DNA of 64,000 nt from Pseudomonadota bacterium (GCA_023390245.1 JAEWDF010000115.1:7122-71121), one strand, 5' to 3'; counted from the first letter of the stretch, positions 1 to 8,922 are shown. Made by a program: numbers and translations. The notes: generated by a model from the letters alone, not told the origin.

Positions 1-956
1 TATTCGGTGGCGCGCGCCTCGAAGAAATTGGCGTGCTCGACGCCCGACAGCAGGGCCTGAAGCCACGGCAGCGGATTCTCCTTCACGCCATAGACCTCCG
101 GCAGGCGGAGTTGGCGCAGGCGCCAGTCGGCGATGAAGCGGATGTACGATTTGATGTCGTCCGGCGTCATGCCGTCGACCGAGCCCATCTCGAAGGCCAG
201 GTCGATGAACTTGTCCTCCATCGTCACGACCGTCTTGCAGCAGTCGACGATGTCGTCGGCGACCGACGGGGTGACCGCCCCCGTCTCCTTGTTGAAGGCG
301 TGGTACAGCTTGATGATGCCTTCGCAGTGCAGGCTCTCGTCGCGCACCGACCAGGACACGATCTGGCCCATGCCCTTCATCTTGTTCTGACGCGGGAAGT
401 TCATCAGCATGGCGAAGCTGGCGAACAGTTGCAGCCCCTCGGCGAAACCGCCGAACATGGCCAGGGTGCGGCAGATGTCGGCGTCGGTCTCGACGCCGAA
501 CTGGCCCATGTAGTCGTGCTTGTCCCGCATGGCCTCGTATTCCATGAAGGCGCCGAACTCGGCCTCGGGCATGCCGATGGTCTCGAGCAGCAGGGCGTAG
601 GCCGCAATATGGATCGTCTCCATATTGGCGAAGGCGGCCAGCATCATCTTCACCTCGGTCGGTTTGAACACCCGGCCGTAGCGTTCCATGTAGTTGTCCT
701 GGACCTCGATGTCCGCTTGGGTGAAGAAGCGGAAGATCTGGGTCAGCAGGTTGCGCTCGCCCTCGTCCAGGGTGGAGGCCCAGTCCTTGACGTCCTCGCC
801 CAGCGGCACCTCTTCCGGCATCCAGTGGACCTGCTGCTGCTTCTTCCACATGTCGAACGCCCACGGATAGCGGAACGGCTTGTAGGCGATCGAGGGGGTC
901 AGCAGGCCGGCGGTTCCGGTGCTGTCGGGGCGGATGATCGGGGTGATGGCGTTCAT
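1..956 (-). CDS. nrdB: Ribonucleoside-diphosphate reductase class Ia, beta subunit (partial, C-terminus beyond window)
   Basis: This is the radical-generating small subunit of aerobic ribonucleotide reductase, the partner of NrdA. About 318 N-terminal residues are visible; the gene runs off the left edge (E. coli NrdB has 376). Metal and radical residues can be read: the acidic residue in FTQADIEVQDNY, ETIHIAAY (ligands E and H, with the radical tyrosine four residues after the His), and DESLHCEG (E and H). The start is the ATG at 956, giving MNAITPIIRPD. There is no ATP-cone in front of the four-helix ferritin-like core. Upstream, between 1042 and 1089, are candidate NrdR boxes. The gene lies about 8 kb from nrdA rather than in one operon with it. 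Identity is certain at family level. Confidence 0.96.
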   Translation of the reverse strand, partial: MNAITPIIRPDSTGTAGLLTPSIAYKPFRYPWAFDMWKKQQQVHWMPEEVPLGEDVKDWASTLDEGERNLLTQIFRFFTQADIEVQDNYMERYGRVFKPTEVKMMLAAFANMETIHIAAYALLLETIGMPEAEFGAFMEYEAMRDKHDYMGQFGVETDADICRTLAMFGGFAEGLQLFASFAMLMNFPRQNKMKGMGQIVSWSVRDESLHCEGIIKLYHAFNKETGAVTPSVADDIVDCCKTVVTMEDKFIDLAFEMGSVDGMTPDDIKSYIRFIADWRLRQLRLPEVYGVKENPLPWLQALLSGVEHANFFEARATE

Positions 957-1041
957 CGGCGTAAACCTGCGACGAGGAGGAAAAGCGACTCCGGAGGGGG
1001 CGTTCACCATGCGACTCGCACGGGGCGGCGCCAAGGGGGAA

Positions 1042-1089
1042 ATCACGTATCTTGCGATCACATTTTCACATGACCCCAAGATATGGTGT
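1042..1089 (-). promoter_or_regulatory. Candidate pair of NrdR boxes upstream of nrdB
   Basis: The segment 1074-1089 (CCCCAAGATATGGTGT) matches 12 of 16 positions of the NrdR consensus ACACWATATATWGTGT. A weaker match (8/16) lies at 1042-1057, with centres 32 bp apart. NrdR boxes normally occur in pairs about three helical turns apart in front of nrd operons. Together with the similar pair before nrdA, this suggests shared repression by NrdR, whose gene is not in the window. The right-hand box is convincing. The left-hand one depends on the spacing. Confidence 0.5.
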
Positions 1090-1188
1090 GTTCGCGGCAG
1101 GAAGCTGGGGATCAGCCTGGGGATGATCGCGTCGGGAAACGATCGCGTCCGGCGGCCGTTAAGCCGGGGATGTCATGCGGGGGACGGG

Positions 1189-1851
1189 ATGACCTACAGG
1201 ATCTATGGCGCGGCGGGGTCGGGCTCGGTCCCGGTGGAGGCGGCGCTGACCCTGATCGGAGCCCCCTACGAGGTGGCGGTTGAGGCCCCGACCTGGGAAG
1301 GAGATCACCAGCGCGACAAGGTGGCGCCGGTCAATCCGATGCGGCAACTGCCGGTCCTGATCACGCCGGAGGGCGAGGTGATGACCGAGAGCGCCGCCAT
1401 CCTGACCTGGCTGGCCGAGCGCCATCCGCAAGCGCGCCTGGCGCCGACGCCCGGCGATCCGGGGCGCGGCCAGTTCCTGCGCTGGATGAGCTTCATCCCC
1501 GCCTCCATCTATTCGCTGTACTGGGTGCGCGACGCGCCGGCCCGCTTGGTCGGAGACGATCCCACCGCCCAGGCCCGCGTCCTGGAGCGGTCCGCCGAGC
1601 GGATCGCCGAATGCTGGCGGATTATGGACCGCCAGGTCTCGCCCGGACGATTCCTGACCGGCGACGCGATCGGGGTGCTGGACCTCTATGTCGCCGTGGC
1701 CAGTCGGTGGCGGCCGATGCGCCGGCGCTTCTATCGCGAGGCGCCCCGGATGGCCGAGGTCGTGCGGCGGGTGGACGCCCTGCCCGAACTCCAGGCTTTC
1801 TGGGCCGCGCGCTATCCGTTCGAGCCCGGCTGGGAAGGCGAGGACATCTAG
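1189..1851 (+). CDS. Glutathione S-transferase family protein
   Basis: A 220-residue cytosolic GST-fold protein. The N-terminal thioredoxin-like half has YGAAGSGSVPVEAAL at the glutathione-site position, the cis-proline motif MRQLPVL, and the ESAAIL motif that binds the gamma-glutamyl group. The C-terminal half is all-helical and carries the FLTGDAIGVLDLYVA N-capping/hydrophobic-staple region typical of GST C domains. The reading frame is open further upstream, but the ATG at 1189 gives the proper start of the thioredoxin fold (MTYRIYGAAG). It is transcribed divergently from nrdB with about 230 bp between them. The substrate cannot be inferred. Confidence 0.88.
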   Translation: MTYRIYGAAGSGSVPVEAALTLIGAPYEVAVEAPTWEGDHQRDKVAPVNPMRQLPVLITPEGEVMTESAAILTWLAERHPQARLAPTPGDPGRGQFLRWMSFIPASIYSLYWVRDAPARLVGDDPTAQARVLERSAERIAECWRIMDRQVSPGRFLTGDAIGVLDLYVAVASRWRPMRRRFYREAPRMAEVVRRVDALPELQAFWAARYPFEPGWEGEDI

Positions 1852-1855
1852 GGGT

Positions 1856-1870
1856 TTAATCAACTCTTAA
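1856..1870 (+). promoter_or_regulatory. CtrA-type binding site (TTAA-N7-TTAA)
   Basis: The sequence TTAATCAACTCTTAA is a perfect match to the full CtrA box TTAA-N7-TTAA of Caulobacterales. In this GC-rich DNA such a pair is rare. It begins 5 bp after the GST stop codon and ends 18 bp before the ATG I use for manC (3 bp before the earliest possible ATG). So close to the start codon, CtrA would more plausibly occlude the core promoter than activate from -35; that is inference. Confidence 0.6.
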
Positions 1871-1888
1871 TACATGCATTATGCATGC

Positions 1889-2980
1889 ATGGGGTTGTAT
1901 CCGGTCATCCTGTGCGGCGGGGCGGGAACACGGCTCTGGCCGGAGTCGCGCCCATCGCGGCCGAAGCCGTTCCTGCCGATGAGCGGGGGCCGGTCGCTGT
2001 TCCAGGAGGCGGTCCTGCGCGCCGCGCCCCTGGTCCAGGGCGGTCGCCTGGTCGTCGTGGGCGGGCTGGCGCACCGGCCGGCGATCGAGGCGCAGATCTC
2101 GGCGCTGGGCCTGACCGCGCAACTGCTGCTCGAGCCCGAGCCGAGGGAGTCGGCGCCGGCCATGGCGGCGGCGGCGATGTGGACCGCGCGTCGCGATCCG
2201 GCCGGGGTCAACGTCTTTATCGCGTCTGACCATCACATCCCCGACCCGCGGGACTTCCAGCAGGCGGTGCGCCGCGCCGCCCGCTCGGCCCGGGCGGGGC
2301 GGATCGTGACCCTGGGCGTGCGGCCGACCTGCGCCTCGTCCGCCTATGGCTATATCCGGCCGGCGGCCGGGACGGGCCTGTCGCGGGTCAGGGCCTTCGT
2401 CGAAAAGCCCGAGGCCCGCGCGGCGGCCGCGCATGTGGCGGCGGGGGACCTGTGGAACAGCGGCGTCTTCGTCGCCGCCGCCGCGACCGTGCTGTCAGAA
2501 CTGCATCGCCATGCGCCGGAGATCGAACGCGCCGTGCGCCGCGCCCTGCCCGACAGGAACGCGCCGGTCCTTCGACTGAAAGCGGCCTTCCGCACGGCGC
2601 CGAAACTGTCGTTCGACCATGCGGTGATGGAGAAGACCGGGGCGGCCTCGGTCCTGCCGGTCGACTTCGACTGGTCCGACCTGGGCGCCTGGGACGCCAT
2701 GGCCGCCACAGGCCGGGGCGATGTCGGCGCCTTTATCGCCGAAGACTCCGAGGGCTGCATCGTCCGGGCGTCCCAGGGCCTGGTGGTGGCGGCGCTGGGC
2801 GTGCGCAACCTGGCCATCATCGCCGAACGAGACGCCGTCCTGGTCTGCGACCTGTCGCGCAGCCAGGACGTGAAGAAGCTGGTCGAACACCTGCGCCAGA
2901 CCTCGCCCCAGCATGTGGATTTTCCCGTGACGGCGGCGATCTCGAAGGTCGGCGCGCTTCGGAACGGCGACCAAATCTAA
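1889..2980 (+). CDS. manC: Mannose-1-phosphate guanylyltransferase, single-domain type
   Basis: Makes GDP-mannose from GTP and mannose-1-phosphate for surface polysaccharides. About 363 residues. The nucleotide-binding start LYPVILCGGAGTRLWPESR, PKPF, the FVEKPEAR motif with WNSGVF, and SFDHAVMEKT followed by DWSDLGAWDAM are diagnostic of the GMP family. There is no C-terminal cupin phosphomannose isomerase domain, so this is a monofunctional enzyme. The start is uncertain: ATG codons at 1874 and 1889 are in frame and neither has a clear Shine-Dalgarno; I use 1889 because it leaves the CtrA box free. It is followed 59 bp later by cysD on the same strand. Confidence 0.92.
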   Translation: MGLYPVILCGGAGTRLWPESRPSRPKPFLPMSGGRSLFQEAVLRAAPLVQGGRLVVVGGLAHRPAIEAQISALGLTAQLLLEPEPRESAPAMAAAAMWTARRDPAGVNVFIASDHHIPDPRDFQQAVRRAARSARAGRIVTLGVRPTCASSAYGYIRPAAGTGLSRVRAFVEKPEARAAAAHVAAGDLWNSGVFVAAAATVLSELHRHAPEIERAVRRALPDRNAPVLRLKAAFRTAPKLSFDHAVMEKTGAASVLPVDFDWSDLGAWDAMAATGRGDVGAFIAEDSEGCIVRASQGLVVAALGVRNLAIIAERDAVLVCDLSRSQDVKKLVEHLRQTSPQHVDFPVTAAISKVGALRNGDQI

Positions 2981-3039
2981 AGCCCGACGGCAGGAACCGT
3001 CGCTTGCCGGGCGGGCGGTTTCGACGGCACGCGCTGGGC

Positions 3040-3987
3040 ATGACCGCGACCCTTCTGGCCAAGCCGCCGATCCGGGCCGAGACGCCCGCGCGCCTGACGC
3101 ACCTCCAGCGCCTGGAGGCGGAGAGCCTCCACATCCTGCGCGAGGTGGCGGCCGAGGCGGAGCGGCCGGTGATGCTGTATTCGATCGGCAAGGACTCCGC
3201 CGTGATGCTGCACCTGGCGCGGAAAGCCTTCTTCCCGTCCCGGCCGCCCTTTCCCCTGCTGCACGTCGACACCACCTGGAAGTTCCGCGCCATGTACGAG
3301 ATGCGCGAACGGATGGCGGCGGAGCTGGGCTTCGATCTGCTGGTGCACCGCAACCCCGACGCCGTGGCGCGGGGCGTCAATCCATTCGACCACGGCTCGG
3401 CCCTGCACACGGACCTGTGGAAGACCGAAGGGCTGAAACAGGCGTTGAACCTGCACGGCTTCGACGCGGCCTTCGGGGGCGCCCGGCGCGACGAGGAGAA
3501 GTCCCGCGCCAAGGAGCGCATCTTCTCCTTCCGCACCGCCGAGCACCGCTGGGACCCGAAGAACCAGAGGCCCGAACTCTGGCGGCTCTACAACACCCGA
3601 AAACGGCCGGGAGAAAGCATCCGCGTCTTTCCCATCTCCAACTGGACCGAGCTGGATGTCTGGCAATACATCCATCTGGAGAACATCCCCATCGTGCCCC
3701 TGTACCTCGCCGCCGAACGGCCGGTGGTGGAGCGCGACGGCGCCCTGATCATGGTCGACGACGACCGCTTCCCGCTTCGCCCCGGAGAAACGCCCCGGAT
3801 GCGCTCGGTGCGGTTCCGGACACTGGGCTGCTATCCGCTGACCGGGGCGGTCGAGAGCACGGCGGCGACCCTGCCCGAGGTCATCCAAGAGATGCTGCTG
3901 ACCACGACCTCGGAGCGGCAGGGCCGGGTCATCGACCACGATCAGTCGGCCTCGATGGAGAGGAAGAAGCAGGAGGGCTACTTCTGA
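3040..3987 (+). CDS. cysD: Sulfate adenylyltransferase subunit 2
   Basis: The catalytic PP-loop subunit of ATP sulfurylase, converting sulfate and ATP to adenylyl sulfate (APS) with the GTPase subunit CysN. 315 residues, near the usual 300. The PP-loop YSIGKDSAVMLHLARKAF lies at about residue 48, and the region around GGARRDEEKSRAKERIFSFR and the C-terminal QGRVIDHDQ are characteristic. Its stop overlaps the start of cysNC by one base (TGATG), so the two are translationally coupled. It could serve cysteine synthesis or, as in NodPQ-type pairs, sulfation of a polysaccharide. Confidence 0.97.
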   Translation: MTATLLAKPPIRAETPARLTHLQRLEAESLHILREVAAEAERPVMLYSIGKDSAVMLHLARKAFFPSRPPFPLLHVDTTWKFRAMYEMRERMAAELGFDLLVHRNPDAVARGVNPFDHGSALHTDLWKTEGLKQALNLHGFDAAFGGARRDEEKSRAKERIFSFRTAEHRWDPKNQRPELWRLYNTRKRPGESIRVFPISNWTELDVWQYIHLENIPIVPLYLAAERPVVERDGALIMVDDDRFPLRPGETPRMRSVRFRTLGCYPLTGAVESTAATLPEVIQEMLLTTTSERQGRVIDHDQSASMERKKQEGYF

Positions 3988-5912
3988 TGGCCTCCCGGAC
4001 CTACCAGGCGCCCGACCTGATCGCCGCCGACATCGACGCCTATCTGGACGCTCACCAGCACAAGAGCCTGCTGCGCTTCATCACCTGCGGCAGCGTGGAC
4101 GACGGCAAGTCCACCCTGATCGGCCGGCTGCTCCACGATTCGAAGATGATCTTCGAGGATCAGATGATGGCGCTGGAGGCGGACAGCCGCCGGATCGGGA
4201 CGCAGGGCGGCGACATCGACTTCGCCCTGCTGGTCGACGGCCTGGCCGCCGAGCGGGAACAGGGCATCACCATCGACGTGGCCTACCGCTTCTTCTCGAC
4301 CGACCGGAGGAAGTTCATCGTCGCCGACACGCCGGGCCACGAGCAGTACACCCGCAACATGGTCACCGGCGCCTCGACCGCCGACGCGGCCGTGATCCTG
4401 GTCGACGCCCGCAAGGGGGTGCTGACCCAGACCCGCCGCCACGCCTATCTGGTCGGTCTGCTGGGCATCCGCCACGTGATCCTGGCCGTCAACAAGATGG
4501 ACCTGATGGGCTGGTCCCAGGCCGTGTTCGACGAGATCGTCGAGGATTTCCGCGCCTTCGCCGACCGGATCGGGCTGGAACGGTTCCACGCCGTGCCAAT
4601 GTCGGCCCTGCGCGGCGACAACATCGTCGACGCCAGCGCCCAATCGCCCTGGCATGCCGGCCCGCCGCTGATGGCCCTGCTGGAGACGCTGGAGGTCGAC
4701 GACGACCTGAGGGGCGACCCGTTCCGCCTGCCGATCCAGTGGGTCAACCGGCCGAACCTGGACTTCCGGGGCTTTTCCGGCCTGATCGCGGCCGGGACGG
4801 TGCGGCCCGGCGATCCGGTGCGCGTGCTGCCGTCGGGCAGGACTTCGAGCGTCGCCAGCATCGTCACCGCCGACGGGGACCTGGATCGGGCCGTCGCCGG
4901 ACAATCGGTGACCCTGACGCTGGCCGACGAGATCGACATCTCGCGCGGCGACGTCCTGGCCGCCGCCCATGCCCCGCCCGAAGCCGCCGACCAGTTCGAG
5001 GCGACCCTGGTCTGGATGGACGACGAACCGATGCTGCCGGGTCGGCCGTACCTGCTGAAGATCGGCGCCCGGCTGGTCGGGGCCGCCATCACCGGGCCCA
5101 AGCACAAGATCGACGTGAACACGCTCGAGCAACGCCCAGCCAGGCGGCTGGAGCTGAACGAGATCGGCGTCTGCAACCTGTCGCTGGACGCGCCGGTCGC
5201 CTTCGAACCCTACGCCGCGAACCGCGACCTGGGCGGCTTCATTCTGATCGATCGCATGTCGAACCGCACGGTGGCGGCGGGGATGCTGCATTTCGCCCTG
5301 CGCCGCGCCCACAACATCCACTGGCAGGACCTGTCGGTGGACAAGACCGCCCGCGCCGCAATCAAGAACCAGCGCGGTCGCGTCGTCTGGCTGACCGGCC
5401 TGTCCGGCGCCGGCAAGTCGACCATCGCCAATCTGGTCGAGAAGCGGCTGCACGCCGATGGCCGCCACACCTATCTGCTGGACGGCGACAACGTCCGACA
5501 CGGCCTGAACCGCGACCTGGGCTTCACCGAGGAGGATCGGGTCGAAAACATCCGCCGTGTCGCGGAGGTGTCGAAATTGATGGTCGACGCCGGCCTGGTC
5601 GTCATCACCGCCTTCATCTCCCCCTTCCGGGCCGAACGCCGCATGGCGCGCGCGCTGATGGCGGAGGGCGAGTTCATCGAGGTCTTCGTCGACACGCCGC
5701 TCGCGGTCGCCGAGGCGCGCGACGTCAAGGGCCTCTACAGGAAGGCGCGCGCGGGGGAACTGAAGAACTTCACCGGCGTCGACAGCCCCTATGAACCGCC
5801 GGAAACTCCGGAAATCCGCGTCGACACCGCCGCCATGACCGCCGAACAGGCCGCCGAACGGATCGTCGAATGGCTGGAGGACCATTTCCGCATCGACGAC
5901 TATTCGATCTGA
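3987..5912 (+). CDS. cysNC: Bifunctional sulfate adenylyltransferase subunit 1 / adenylylsulfate kinase
   Basis: A fused CysN GTPase and CysC APS kinase, 641 residues, that drives APS formation and then makes PAPS. GTPase motifs: P-loop GSVDDGKST near residue 34, DTPGHEQYTRNM (G3), NKMDL (G4), followed by two EF-Tu-like beta-barrel domains. The C-terminal kinase (from about residue 460) has GLSGAGKSTIANLVEKRL, DGDNVRHGLNRDLGF and FISPFRAERRMAR. The ATG at 3987 overlaps the cysD stop. Cytoplasmic. The CysN-CysC fusion is common in alphaproteobacteria, including NodQ proteins. Confidence 0.97.
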   Translation: MASRTYQAPDLIAADIDAYLDAHQHKSLLRFITCGSVDDGKSTLIGRLLHDSKMIFEDQMMALEADSRRIGTQGGDIDFALLVDGLAAEREQGITIDVAYRFFSTDRRKFIVADTPGHEQYTRNMVTGASTADAAVILVDARKGVLTQTRRHAYLVGLLGIRHVILAVNKMDLMGWSQAVFDEIVEDFRAFADRIGLERFHAVPMSALRGDNIVDASAQSPWHAGPPLMALLETLEVDDDLRGDPFRLPIQWVNRPNLDFRGFSGLIAAGTVRPGDPVRVLPSGRTSSVASIVTADGDLDRAVAGQSVTLTLADEIDISRGDVLAAAHAPPEAADQFEATLVWMDDEPMLPGRPYLLKIGARLVGAAITGPKHKIDVNTLEQRPARRLELNEIGVCNLSLDAPVAFEPYAANRDLGGFILIDRMSNRTVAAGMLHFALRRAHNIHWQDLSVDKTARAAIKNQRGRVVWLTGLSGAGKSTIANLVEKRLHADGRHTYLLDGDNVRHGLNRDLGFTEEDRVENIRRVAEVSKLMVDAGLVVITAFISPFRAERRMARALMAEGEFIEVFVDTPLAVAEARDVKGLYRKARAGELKNFTGVDSPYEPPETPEIRVDTAAMTAEQAAERIVEWLEDHFRIDDYSI

Positions 5913-5955
5913 TCAGCGAGGATCAGCGCGTGGCGACGGCTATGGAAGAGAGGAA

Positions 5956-6032
5956 TGGCGCACCCGAAGAGATTCGAACTCCTGACCCCCAGATTCGTAG
6001 TCTGGTGCTCTATCCAGCTGAGCTACGGGTGC
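5956..6032 (-). tRNA. tRNA-Arg (anticodon ACG)
   Basis: A 77-nt cloverleaf on the minus strand. The acceptor stem is GCACCCG paired with CGGGTGC, the discriminator is G, and the CCA is encoded. The D-arm is GCTC...GAGC, the anticodon stem CCAGA/TCTGG encloses CTACGAA (anticodon ACG, normally deaminated to inosine to read CGU/CGC/CGA), and the T-loop is TTCGAAT. It lies between cysNC and ggt, antisense to both. Confidence 0.97.
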
Positions 6033-6175
6033 GCACGCCTGACGGCGAGGCGGGGTCTTTAGCCGCTCGGGACCCTGGGCGCAAGCGGCTAAAGCGGGAT
6101 TTCGAAATCGCGGCTTGGCGCGAGCGGGCGGAGCGCATAGGTCGGAGGGAATCCTCCCGAGCCGCTGGAATCGTC

Positions 6176-7900
6176 ATGCGTTTCACCCGTCGTCTCGCGG
6201 CCCTGGCCGCCCCCCTCGCCCTCATGGCGTGCCAGAGCGTCGCGCCCGCCACGCCGGTCGCGGCCGCGCCGGCGCCGTCGGAGTCCGTCGCCCGGGGACC
6301 GTTCGTTTCGGCGGCCAACCCCCTGGCCGCCGAAGCGGGCATGGCCGTGCTGCGCCGGGGCGGATCGGCGGCCGACGCCGCGGTCGCGATCCAGGCCGTG
6401 CTCGGCCTGGTTGAGCCCCAGTCCTCGGGCCTGGGAGGCGGGGCCTTCATGATGTATTTCGACGCGGCGTCGGGCGAGATCACCGCCTATGACGGGCGCG
6501 AGACGGCGCCGTCGGCGGCGACGCCCGAGCTGTTCTATGAGAACGGCGAGCCCCTGGCCTTCGTCGACGCCGTCCTGTCCGGCCGGTCGACCGGCGCGCC
6601 GGGCGCCGTCGCCATGCTGGCGATGGCCCAGAAGGACCACGGCACACTGGCCTGGCGCGACCTGTTCGGCGACGCCGAACGCCTGGCCCGCGACGGCTTC
6701 GAGGTCAGCCCGCGCCTGGCCGGCATGATCAACAGCGCCCGCGTGCCCCAGGCCGGGACCCGCTGGGCCGAGGCCTATTTCACCCGGCCCGACGGGCGCC
6801 GCTACCAGACGGGCGACGTGCTGAGGAATCCGGCCTATGCGCGCACCCTGGCGCGGCTGGCGGACCAAGGGCCGGCGGTCTTCTACGGCGGTCCGATCGG
6901 CGACGCCATCGCCGCGACCACAGCCGAGGGGCCGCGCCCCGGCGCGCTGACGGCGGCCGACATCGCCGCCTATCGCCCGCTGCGGCGTGACGTGATCTGC
7001 CGCCCCTATCGCGTCTATGTGGTCTGCGTGCCGCCGCCGCCGTCCAGCGGCCTGGCCGTTCTGCAGCTTCTGGCCATGGCCGAGCGGACACCCGACATCG
7101 ACAGGGGGGCCGACAGCCCCGAGGCCTGGGTCGCCTTCGGGCGGCTGCAACGGCTTATGTACGCCGATCGCGACCGCTACGTCGGCGACAACGACTTCGT
7201 CGGGGTTCCAATCGCGGGCCTGCTGGACCCGGACTATGTCGCCGCGCGCGCCGCCCTGGTCCCGGCGCTGAACGGACCGGCCGAGGCGGGTCGGCCCGCG
7301 GGCGCGCCGCCGGTCGGCGCCGACGCCACGGCCGAGCCGGGCGGCACCACCCATCTGGTCGTGGTCGACGCCTTGGGGAACGCCGTCAGCATGACGACGA
7401 CGGTCGAGAGCGTGTTCGGCTCGGGCCGGATGGCGGAGGGCTTTTTCCTGAACAACCAGCTGACCGACTTCTCCTTCACGCCGTTGGAGGACGGTCATCC
7501 CGCCGCCAATGCGGTGGCGGCGGGCAAGCGGCCGCGCTCGTCGATGACGCCGGTGCTGATCCTGGATCGGCAGGGCCGGCTGGTCGGCGCCCTGGGCTCG
7601 CCCGGCGGATCGAGCATCCTGGCCTATGTGGCCAAGGCGCTGATCGGCGTGCTGGACTGGAACCTGACGGTGCAGCAGGCCTTCGACCTGCCCAATCTGG
7701 TGGTGCGCGGCAAGATGGTCGGCGCTGACACGGCCCTGGTGGCCCCGGAGATCCAGGCGGCGCTGGCGCGGGCCGGCATGGCGCTGGAGCCGAACGCCAC
7801 CGAGACCTCTGGCCTGCACGGCGGCCTGTGGCGGAACGGGCGCTGGGACGGCGGGGCGGACAACCGGCGCGAAGGCGTCGTCCTATCCGAGCCGCAGTAA
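6176..7900 (+). CDS. ggt: Gamma-glutamyltransferase (glutathione hydrolase), lipoprotein
   Basis: Cleaves the gamma-glutamyl bond of glutathione and related peptides outside the cytoplasm. 574 residues. The N-terminus MRFTRRLAALAAPLALMAC is a lipoprotein signal peptide with cysteine 19 as the probable lipidation site, so it is predicted to be membrane-anchored in the periplasm. The self-processing site GGTTHLVVVD places the nucleophile at Thr391, splitting large and small subunits. The region following GGAFMMYFD and GSPGGSSI also matches the family. The frame is open upstream across the tRNA, but the ATG at 6176 gives the signal peptide. Its stop lies 3 bp from the stop of the next, convergent gene. 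Confidence 0.94.
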   Translation: MRFTRRLAALAAPLALMACQSVAPATPVAAAPAPSESVARGPFVSAANPLAAEAGMAVLRRGGSAADAAVAIQAVLGLVEPQSSGLGGGAFMMYFDAASGEITAYDGRETAPSAATPELFYENGEPLAFVDAVLSGRSTGAPGAVAMLAMAQKDHGTLAWRDLFGDAERLARDGFEVSPRLAGMINSARVPQAGTRWAEAYFTRPDGRRYQTGDVLRNPAYARTLARLADQGPAVFYGGPIGDAIAATTAEGPRPGALTAADIAAYRPLRRDVICRPYRVYVVCVPPPPSSGLAVLQLLAMAERTPDIDRGADSPEAWVAFGRLQRLMYADRDRYVGDNDFVGVPIAGLLDPDYVAARAALVPALNGPAEAGRPAGAPPVGADATAEPGGTTHLVVVDALGNAVSMTTTVESVFGSGRMAEGFFLNNQLTDFSFTPLEDGHPAANAVAAGKRPRSSMTPVLILDRQGRLVGALGSPGGSSILAYVAKALIGVLDWNLTVQQAFDLPNLVVRGKMVGADTALVAPEIQAALARAGMALEPNATETSGLHGGLWRNGRWDGGADNRREGVVLSEPQ

Positions 7901-7903
7901 GGC

Positions 7904-8758
7904 CTAGCGCGGCTTGATGGACAACTGGAAGGCGATCAGGCCTTCGTCGACGTCGGTGTCCAGGCCGCTCATGCCGCGCAGGCCCTTGCCCGCGTCGATC
8001 TCGCGATAGACGACGCCGATCGAACTCTGCACGTCGCCCCGGCGATAGGCCAGGCCGACCGAGGCGTCGCCCAGGAAGGAGCCGGCGTCATGACTGTAGC
8101 CCGACCGCGCATAGTCACCGTCGCGGGTGCGGGCGAAATTGTAGCCGACGGCCCGACCCGAGCCGGCGGCGTAGAGGTACCAGCGCGGCCGGTCGCCGAA
8201 GCGTTCGCGGCCGTCCGGCGCCAGACGGTCCAGCCCTTCGCCGATCTTCAGCGTGGCCCCGGCCTCGGCCGAGCCGCCCTCGCTGCCGACGCCGATGCCG
8301 GCGTGGGGCGTCAGGCTGACCTCCAGCCCCGAGGCCGTGCGGCCATGGGCGCCGCGGAAGCCGCGCACATAACGCAAGTCGTAGACGTCCGAATCCAGAG
8401 CCGCGCGATCGGCGGGCGTCACCGGCAGCGGCGATCCGTCGGCGCGGCGCAGGCGGCCAGCGGTCTCCAGCGTCAGGCGGTCGGCGAAGCCGTCGCCCTC
8501 GATCCAGACATCGCGGCGCTGGGTGGCGACGAGGCCTGAGCCGTCATCCGGGGCGAAGCGGTTGGCGAATTCCAGCGGGGGCCCGAAGGCGGCGTCCAGC
8601 GAGGCCGACTGATAGGCCGCCTGGGCGTTCAGGCGGGCGGTCGTGGAAGCGGGCGCGTCATCGAAGGCTTCGGGAACCCAGGACTGGATTCGCGCCTGGG
8701 CCGCTCCGGCCATCGCCAGCGCGCCTCCAAGTCCGACGATCCAGATCGTCCAACGCAC
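7904..8758 (-). CDS. Outer-membrane beta-barrel protein, LpxR/DUF2219-like
   Basis: About 284 residues with a signal peptide (ends AGAAQA) and alternating-residue beta strands rich in aromatic and glycine residues. The C-terminal half, with GRAVGYNFARTRDGDYARS, FLGDASVGLAYRRGDVQSS and the end GLIAFQLSIKPR, resembles the DUF2219 lipid A deacylase (LpxR) family, where the strand after the conserved aspartate-rich segment closes the barrel. I cannot confirm the catalytic residues. The start is GTG 8758 (or TTG 8761); GGGAGG lies 7 nt before the GTG. Role inferred: outer-membrane, possibly acting on lipid A. Confidence 0.6.
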   Translation of the reverse strand: MRWTIWIVGLGGALAMAGAAQARIQSWVPEAFDDAPASTTARLNAQAAYQSASLDAAFGPPLEFANRFAPDDGSGLVATQRRDVWIEGDGFADRLTLETAGRLRRADGSPLPVTPADRAALDSDVYDLRYVRGFRGAHGRTASGLEVSLTPHAGIGVGSEGGSAEAGATLKIGEGLDRLAPDGRERFGDRPRWYLYAAGSGRAVGYNFARTRDGDYARSGYSHDAGSFLGDASVGLAYRRGDVQSSIGVVYREIDAGKGLRGMSGLDTDVDEGLIAFQLSIKPR

Positions 8759-8876
8759 CAACGGACCTCCCTTCCGTCAACCGGATCGAGCATGCCCCAG
8801 TTGGCGCTCGAGTCAAACCGACAAATTCACGACACATTTCCAACGTCGCGGGGTCGAGCGGGTTCCGAACGCGAAA

Positions 8877-8898
8877 GGGCCCCGCGCAAGCGAGGCCC
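8877..8898 (-). terminator. Rho-independent terminator after nrdA
   Basis: Read on the minus strand, GGGCCTCGC pairs with GCGGGGCCC (one G-T pair) around a TTGC loop, followed by TTT. It lies just beyond the nrdA stop codon at 8923. Confidence 0.6.
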
Positions 8899-8922
8899 CC
8901 GAGGTGATGGAAGGCGAGGCCT

